Of a stretch of DNA of 64,000 nt, positions 61,639 through 64,000 are shown piece by piece (the stretch's first letter is position 1; every line of letters begins with the position of its first letter). Origin of the DNA: Ophiura sarsii (taxonomy: Eukaryota > Echinodermata > Ophiuroidea > Amphilepidida > Ophiuridae); the NCBI GenBank assembly GCA_035610835.1, contig CM069442.1, positions 27,419,798-27,483,797 of the forward strand. Direction: 5' to 3'. The notes below the pieces were generated by a model. The model saw nothing but the letters and a program-made list of their open reading frames with translations, did no database searches and was not told where the DNA came from. Position numbers and translations under genes: made by a program.

Positions 61639-61827
61639 TTTTTACTGTGCGATTTTTTTTTACTGTGCGATTTTTTTTGGAATGTGCGAATTTTTTTGAC
61701 CTCAAGCGGAATAATGGGGACGACAAATTGTTCATGTAGTACATTTACTGTGCGATTTTTGTTGACTGTGCGATTTTTTTTGGACTGTGCGAAATTTGTT
61801 GACCCCCCCCCCCCCCCCCCCCCCCCC
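61639..61827. repeat. ACTGTGCGATTTTTT tandem motif plus poly-C (25)
   Basis: Five to six copies of ACTGTGCGATTTTTT-type units, then an uninterrupted C run at 61803-61827. The overlapping open frames are artefacts. Confidence 0.8.
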
Positions 61828-62049
61828 ACCCCACCCCACTTACGTGAAATTCACGAGGTAAGTGACTAGACAAAAAATGGGGCAACCTTTTTGTGTTTTG
61901 TGTTCCTTTTGCGACGTCTGGTCCTCTCTTAAAAATAGGGACGATATTGATGTTTGGCCCCCCGGAATGACAATGCTGGCTACGCGCCTGAGCCCGGGGG
62001 GCCAGTCAAACATAATGTTGTACACATGCGTGACCAAAAAAACCGCCTG

Positions 62050-62560
62050 AGGCTAGGCATACTCCATAGACATGATAGAGAGTCCATCTCAACCCTTGAC
62101 GCTATTGATTGCTTGCCTGCCGACCATGAGTTGGACGCAAAACCACTTTACAGAGGAACTCATCAATTGACTATATCCTCACTCCATCCCAATAGGGGAT
62201 TATCCCCTCAGCTTTGGCTCTAGGCAAATCAAGAAGCACATGAATGTACGTTTCTGCCCCCTCTGTACGAAGTTATCCTGAAGTTATCAGGGCTGGCAAG
62301 AAGGACTCCCATGAAGCACATGCGGCGGCACACGATTGCCTTACATCCAGAGCAAGAAAAGCGAGTGCAACCTCCATGCATGGCTACCGAGACATCTCCT
62401 TCCTCAGACCTCAGCTAGTTCAAAAAGTAAAAACCTCTCATATAGAAATCGAGAGGGTTGGGTGGATAGCCGGCCACAGTGTAACAGTTGCTCGTCAGCT
62501 CGTCTCAATACTCGAGTATGGGTTAACTAACTCCAAATTCAAAGCTACCGAGATGTGAAA
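62050..62560. other. GC-richer stretch of unknown origin between two related MITEs
   Basis: Composition is less AT-rich than the surroundings, and frames of 89 and 104 codons are open on +. Neither resembles a family I know. It may be an eroded retroelement or gene fragment; I cannot support a call. Confidence 0.3.
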
Positions 62561-62568
62561 ACAAAGAT

Positions 62569-62847
62569 AGGCATATTATGTGATCTTTTCCAGAGAGCGC
62601 CCTCTATTCTTTATTTTTTTTAGAAAGTAGATTTTCTTAGAGTGAAAATAATAAACTGTCGGATTATCCGACAGTTTATTTTCACTCTAAAATCATGATT
62701 TTGAAGTAATTAAGAATCGTATCGCCCTGTAATTTGGAATGTATGTACGATTTATGATCAGAAATGTAAATCTGCAAGAAAATCTTCTTTCAATTTTTTT
62801 TTCGATGTTGAGGGCGTTCCCTGGAAAGATCACATAATATACCTTTA
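62569..62847. mobile_element. MITE, GGCATATTATGT family, copy 2
   Basis: GGCATATTATGTGATCTTTT at the left and GATCACATAATATACCTTTA at the right. Centre: AGAGTGAAAATAATAAACTG, TCGGATTATCCGA and complement form a hairpin at ~62640-62690. It shares AGAATCGTATCGC and TTTATGATCAGAAA with copy 1. Confidence 0.82.
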
Positions 62848-63138
62848 TGTACACCTTGCCGGTGCCAGAGACATAAGACGCATGCAACACATCCATTTGA
62901 GGAACATTCGCCGTATCCTGAATTAGACTATGGTAAGACATGATAACGGTCCAATGCCGAGGTTTGGTCCCGCGTCAATCGTCCCAGCATTTGGGAATCC
63001 TTCCCAATCAGAGTAGACTTGCGTAATTGGCTACTATGTCTATTGCAAGGAGTTGGTCTATCACATGGAGGAGGCATGGTCAAATCCCAAATATCATCTC
63101 GGAGTGTATCTGGGATGGAGGTAGGACCACTCGTTGCG

Positions 63139-63393
63139 TTAACACTTTCCCCGCGGCACGCAGGCGTCTGCAGACGACATTCCAATTGTTTACAAAATGT
63201 TTCAAAAATGTCAACATTATTGTATTTCACTATGATGTTTGGAATCACCATGTGAAATGCATTGAAATAAGTACAAACATGCCTAGTTGTATTGGTTCAG
63301 TAATCCTTGCGATTGACTTTGAAAATTGGGAAAGGTTTCTGAAGAATCTGTTTTGTATAGCCAAAGGTAAAACTAATAGCCGCACTGTGTTAA
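63139..63393 (+). mobile_element. TTAA-flanked MITE, family T1
   Basis: TTAACACTTTCCCCGCGGC at the left and GCCGCACTGTGTTAA at the right. The interior matches 3614-3852 (TGAAATGCATTGAAATAAGT, TTGGTTCAGTAATCCTT). Confidence 0.85.
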
Positions 63394-63789
63394 GGACGTC
63401 TAATGCTCTGTGAGAGACTTGTAAGCAGGCCTATATATACTACGCGACATCGATCCTTGCTAACGACCGCATGAATTGGAGAAACCCCAGCCATGCGTGC
63501 GTGCGTGCATCTCAAGATAAAGGGATCTGGAGACTATAATAACTGAGGCTGATTAAACGAGCAGCTACAGCAGGAGAACGGCTCCAACAGACCAAAGACA
63601 TGCAATAAGTTCAGATGTGACCTTTACAGAAGCAGAGACTGCCATTCGCAGGTTGGTGACTTCAGCCATTGAACGCTCGCTGTTCCAACAACCAACAACA
63701 GACGGGCCAATCATCACTGTGTATAGGATGTTTTCATCCATGATCAACCCTGATTGGCGCACAGCGTCCGAATTAAGGAAAAAAATCTG

Positions 63790-63930
63790 GTTGCCCGCCG
63801 GGCAACCAGCAGGAAATTATGGTTGCCCGGCAGATTTTTTGGTTGCCCGTTCTGTAAAATATTAAATGCAAATAAGTACATGTTGGTTGCCCGGTGTTAA
63901 TTTTGGGTGTCCCGGGCAACCGGGCAACCA
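63790..63930. repeat. GGTTGCCCGG motif cluster
   Basis: Several copies of GGTTGCCCGG and its complement (for example CTGGTTGCCCGCCGGGCAAC, CCGGGCAACCGGGCAACC), capable of strong hairpins. Runs close to the window end; family unknown. Confidence 0.65.
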
Positions 63931-64000
63931 CTTAACGCGAACGCTGTTGGCGCAGCTAGTGAGGCCTAGGCTTAGCACATCCCCTAAAATCACCTCGAAA

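Noticed and set aside
61564..61869. 101-codon frame ending in polyproline
   Set aside because: Made of the ACTGTGCGATTTTTT repeat plus a poly-C tract.

Overview
The window is AT-rich, intron-rich metazoan DNA. It is packed with short non-autonomous DNA transposons, tRNA-like (SINE-type) pieces and satellites, and it carries one gene I can identify with confidence: a TET 5-methylcytosine dioxygenase on the + strand. The repeat style and the single-copy-looking, invertebrate-type TET suggest a marine invertebrate, probably a deuterostome such as an echinoderm or hemichordate. That placement is inference, because nothing here fixes the taxon.

TET layout: nine exons (14726-14803, 34195-35965, 36765-36849, 38030-38129, 38595-38803, 41021-41180, 42336-42425, 43168-43305, 44842-47463). 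All have GT/AG boundaries with compatible phases and join into one open frame of 1750 residues plus a TAG stop. Order in the protein: a low-complexity His/Pro/Ala/Gln-rich N-terminal region (exon 2); the TET Cys-rich domain (end of exon 2 to exon 6); the first half of the double-stranded beta-helix dioxygenase fold with the H-R-D iron site (exon 8); a ~650-residue low-complexity insert holding a 16-unit Arg/Asp heptad array; and the second half with the distal iron His and the 2-oxoglutarate Arg (end of exon 9). No CXXC DNA-binding domain is visible. Either it lies 5' of this window or this transcript lacks it. A CpG-dense patch with a TATA-like box (about 12750-13220) lies 1.5 kb before the first exon I can see, and that exon has an in-frame ATG in good context, so a CXXC-less start is possible.

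Region by region: 1-12700 has no recognisable gene, only transposon copies, a tandem segmental duplication and two poly-C tracts. 12750-13220 is the candidate promoter. 14804-34194 is a 19.4 kb intron containing MITEs. 34195-47463 holds the body of the gene; its introns carry nested MITEs, tandem tRNA-like repeats and a long foldback element. 47464-64000 is 3' flank with no supported gene. It contains a 1.5 kb inverted-repeat element with an internal 152 bp satellite, a 424 bp higher-order repeat, a 105 bp minisatellite and several MITEs.

Repeats that recur inside the window (so they can be seen without a database): two families with TACTGTAAAA-type ends and TA targets; two families with TTAA ends; a family ending TATGTGACCCAAC; a tandem family ending TATGTGACCAGTCACATC; a family around AAAAGGGTGCAGTTGTC; and a family with GGCATATTATGT ends.
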